Assembly (NCBI GenBank): GCA_002393835.1
Contig: DGTW01000189.1
Span: 1 to 6,408, forward strand
DNA length: 6,408 nt
Direction: 5' to 3'
From: Treponema sp. UBA4326
GTDB lineage: Bacteria > Spirochaetota > Spirochaetia > Treponematales > Treponemataceae
Positions 5,101-6,408 of this stretch are shown here, in pieces. A model generated the notes under the pieces. The model saw only the letters and a list, made by a program, of their open reading frames with translations. It was not told the origin of the DNA and searched no databases. Position numbers and translations under genes: made by a program. Each line of letters begins with the position of its first letter. Position 1 is the stretch's first letter.

Positions 5101-5150
5101 CGAACTGAAAATTCTTCCGTGGATTTTCAGATTCGTGCGAGAATTTTTTT
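5101..5150 (+). terminator. Third, partial repeat copy with hairpin and T-run
   Basis: This copy matches 3491-3540 closely. CTGAAAATTC (5105-5114) pairs with GGATTTTCAG (5121-5130) with one T-G wobble, flanked by CGAA and ATTCG, and is followed by TGCGAGAA and seven Ts (5144-5150). It is joined directly to the end of copy 2, so part of the repeat has been duplicated in tandem. It can act as a backup terminator. Confidence 0.6.
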
Positions 5151-5181
5151 CGCCCCATGCTTCCGAAAATACAAAAAATAA

Positions 5182-5240
5182 CCACGAATTGCAGTGATTA
5201 GCACTTTTTTGTGCTTTTTGTGCAATTCGTGGATTTTTTT
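5182..5240. terminator. Bidirectional terminator between convergent genes, with nested hairpin
   Basis: CCACGAATTGCA (5182-5193) pairs perfectly with TGCAATTCGTGG (5221-5232). On the + strand it is followed by A and seven Ts (5234-5240). On the minus strand the stem is followed by TTATTTTTTGT (complement of 5171-5181). Inside the 27-base loop AGCAC (5200-5204) and GTGCT (5211-5215) form a second hairpin around six Ts. Its place 20 bases past the minus-strand stop at 5252 fits a shared terminator. Confidence 0.85.
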
Positions 5241-5251
5241 GCTTTTCTTTG

Positions 5252-6408
5252 TTACTTCATTTGGGCGGTTTCTATGTAGCCACCAGCCCCCTTGGTTATG
5301 GCATAGCCTAAGAGCGGGTTCTTTGTGCCGTTACCGTAAATCATACCATTGTCTGTTCCTGCGTTTGGCTTACCCACATTTGCTCCAGTTTCTCCTGGTT
5401 GTTTACCATTAGGAGCATTTCCGTCTGTTGTAGAATAAGTAAGATTTCCGGAAGAATCTTTCCATACACCAACATTTATGTGATCTATAGAAATCTTACT
5501 TGTACTTGGAATAATGCTTGTTTCCCAGTTACCTGTTGCGGCTTCATCTTTGGCTCCACTTAAGTCCGTAGCTGAAGCAATAGAAGTTTCGCTTGCCCAA
5601 TATGCAACCTTTGGGCGGGCACAGCTGCTTCCATAGTAGCTGATGTATGGAACAGGGTTGCTATCTTTAAGAGCAACATCAAGATACAATTCTGTACCAA
5701 CAATTCCGTAAGAATCAACTATACAGGTTTTGGCATTTGATGGAGAAGTATAATCGTCAATATATGCATACCAGACATCGGCATTTGCATTGTCATAGCA
5801 GGCAATATGTACCTTTCCGTTTGCATCAAGAGCAACTTTACAATATTCACCGATACCGTTACCTTCTCCAAATACTGCTACAGGAGTAGACCAGCCGGTT
5901 GCACTCTGAGAATAAGAATCGATAGTATTATAATTATTTCCATTATAGGTCGGGGCTTTTATTTTTTGTGGTTTTGTGTTGTATGAATAGAGCATCTGAT
6001 TATTTGTCGCATCATACCAAACAGCCACTACAAGGTCATCAGTAAAGTTTTCAGGTTCTTCTTCTGTTCCTATATTATAAGTATCTCCTCCCTGATATTT
6101 AGCTGCAATACTTACATACTGGCCGGCACATACTGGTTTATTTTCACGAGTCATAACAGCAGTATTTGCAGTATATTTTGTACCAGAAGCTCCTGGTACA
6201 AATGTTTTCTTATCAGTTGTTTGTCCTGCAATTAACGATACATATTCCAATGTGTACGGTAAGTTTTTTACAGTTTTTGAAGTTGTAAGAGATTTTGTAT
6301 TTCTTGCTGTATCTGTATCTTTATATTTATCGTCGTTTGGACTTTCACCACCATAATAGTCATATAGAAGATTATTTTGACTACGCCCAGTTGTATTATT
6401 CTCTGAAT
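5252..6408 (-). CDS. C-terminal part of a probable secreted or surface beta-propeller-like protein (5' end outside window)
   Basis: The minus-strand frame is open from the right edge to the TAA at 5252-5254, giving 384 residues without a start; a TTG at 6250 has no reason to be the true start. No recognised family. The sequence is rich in Asn, Gly, Ser, Thr, Asp and Tyr, as in exported proteins. It shows repeated blade-like units in which a hydrophobic strand is followed by a turn and a Tyr-rich strand: about 124-142 ('VVAVWYD...MLYSY'), 189-217 ('GKVHIACYDN', then 'VWYAYID'), 242-271 ('YISYYG', then 'PKVAYW'), 310-329 ('INVGVWKDSSGNLTYS') and perhaps 363-381. This recalls BNR/sialidase-type beta-propellers, without proof of enzyme activity. 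Residues 1-50 are polar and linker-like. A signal peptide or lipobox would lie outside the window. The gene looks more AT-rich than the left operon, and it converges on the rpn locus with its own terminator at 5182-5240. Confidence 0.65.
   Translation of the reverse strand, partial: SENNTTGRSQNNLLYDYYGGESPNDDKYKDTDTARNTKSLTTSKTVKNLPYTLEYVSLIAGQTTDKKTFVPGASGTKYTANTAVMTRENKPVCAGQYVSIAAKYQGGDTYNIGTEEEPENFTDDLVVAVWYDATNNQMLYSYNTKPQKIKAPTYNGNNYNTIDSYSQSATGWSTPVAVFGEGNGIGEYCKVALDANGKVHIACYDNANADVWYAYIDDYTSPSNAKTCIVDSYGIVGTELYLDVALKDSNPVPYISYYGSSCARPKVAYWASETSIASATDLSGAKDEAATGNWETSIIPSTSKISIDHINVGVWKDSSGNLTYSTTDGNAPNGKQPGETGANVGKPNAGTDNGMIYGNGTKNPLLGYAITKGAGGYIETAQMK

Noticed and set aside
3491..5150. 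Transposon or insertion sequence, given the flanking repeats and the 'putative transposase' label often attached to this nuclease family
   Set aside because: No terminal inverted repeats at the locus ends, no target-site duplication seen, and Rpn proteins are nucleases without demonstrated transposition; the flanks are direct, hairpin-type intergenic repeats.
3491..5150. CRISPR array
   Set aside because: Only two full and one partial copy of a long repeat, with genes rather than uniform spacers between them.
4904..5185. 93-codon minus-strand frame across the repeat and its terminators
   Set aside because: Lys/Phe-rich translation of AT-rich hairpin DNA, overlapping three stem-loops; not coding.

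Overview
The window looks like a piece of a spirochaete chromosome, most likely Treponema or a close relative. This is inferred from gene content (an Rpn-family nuclease locus, a phosphohexomutase with an unusual active-site loop, a large propeller-like surface-type protein) and from style; no rRNA or other phylogenetic marker is present. The left half is fairly GC-rich by eye and the right end clearly more AT-rich.

Region 1 (2-3498, + strand) is a tight four-gene sugar operon. It holds the C-terminal third of a DHDPS/N-acetylneuraminate lyase family aldolase, a ribokinase (PfkB family), a short SIS-domain sugar-phosphate isomerase resembling arabinose-5-phosphate isomerase without CBS domains, and an alpha-D-phosphohexomutase. 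Gaps are 9, 20 and 24 bases and each downstream gene has a purine-rich ribosome binding site. Together they suggest uptake and interconversion of a pentose or related sugar: phosphorylation, aldose/ketose isomerisation, phosphate shift and possibly aldol cleavage. The exact substrate cannot be read from sequence.

Region 2 (3491-5150) is the most interesting part. A complete Rpn-family PD-(D/E)XK nuclease gene (3688-4590) is followed by a second, stand-alone copy of its C-terminal domain (4676-4960). Both the full gene and the extra copy carry an identical AGGAGG, 8-base spacer and ATG at the start of that domain. This matches the genes-within-genes architecture known for E. coli Rpn, where a short in-frame C-terminal product (RpnS) neutralises the toxic full-length RpnL in phage defence. 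Here there appear to be two RpnS-like proteins of 90 and 94 residues with diverged tails, one embedded and one free. The two share a 173-base, about 96.5% identical block, so recombination could swap tails. The locus lies between copies of a hairpin-rich intergenic repeat of about 100 bases (3491-3619 and 4967-5096, with a third partial copy at 5101-5150).

Region 3 (5182-6408) has a nested bidirectional terminator and then a convergent minus-strand gene that runs off the right edge. It encodes the C-terminal 384 residues of a probable secreted or surface beta-propeller-like protein of unknown function.
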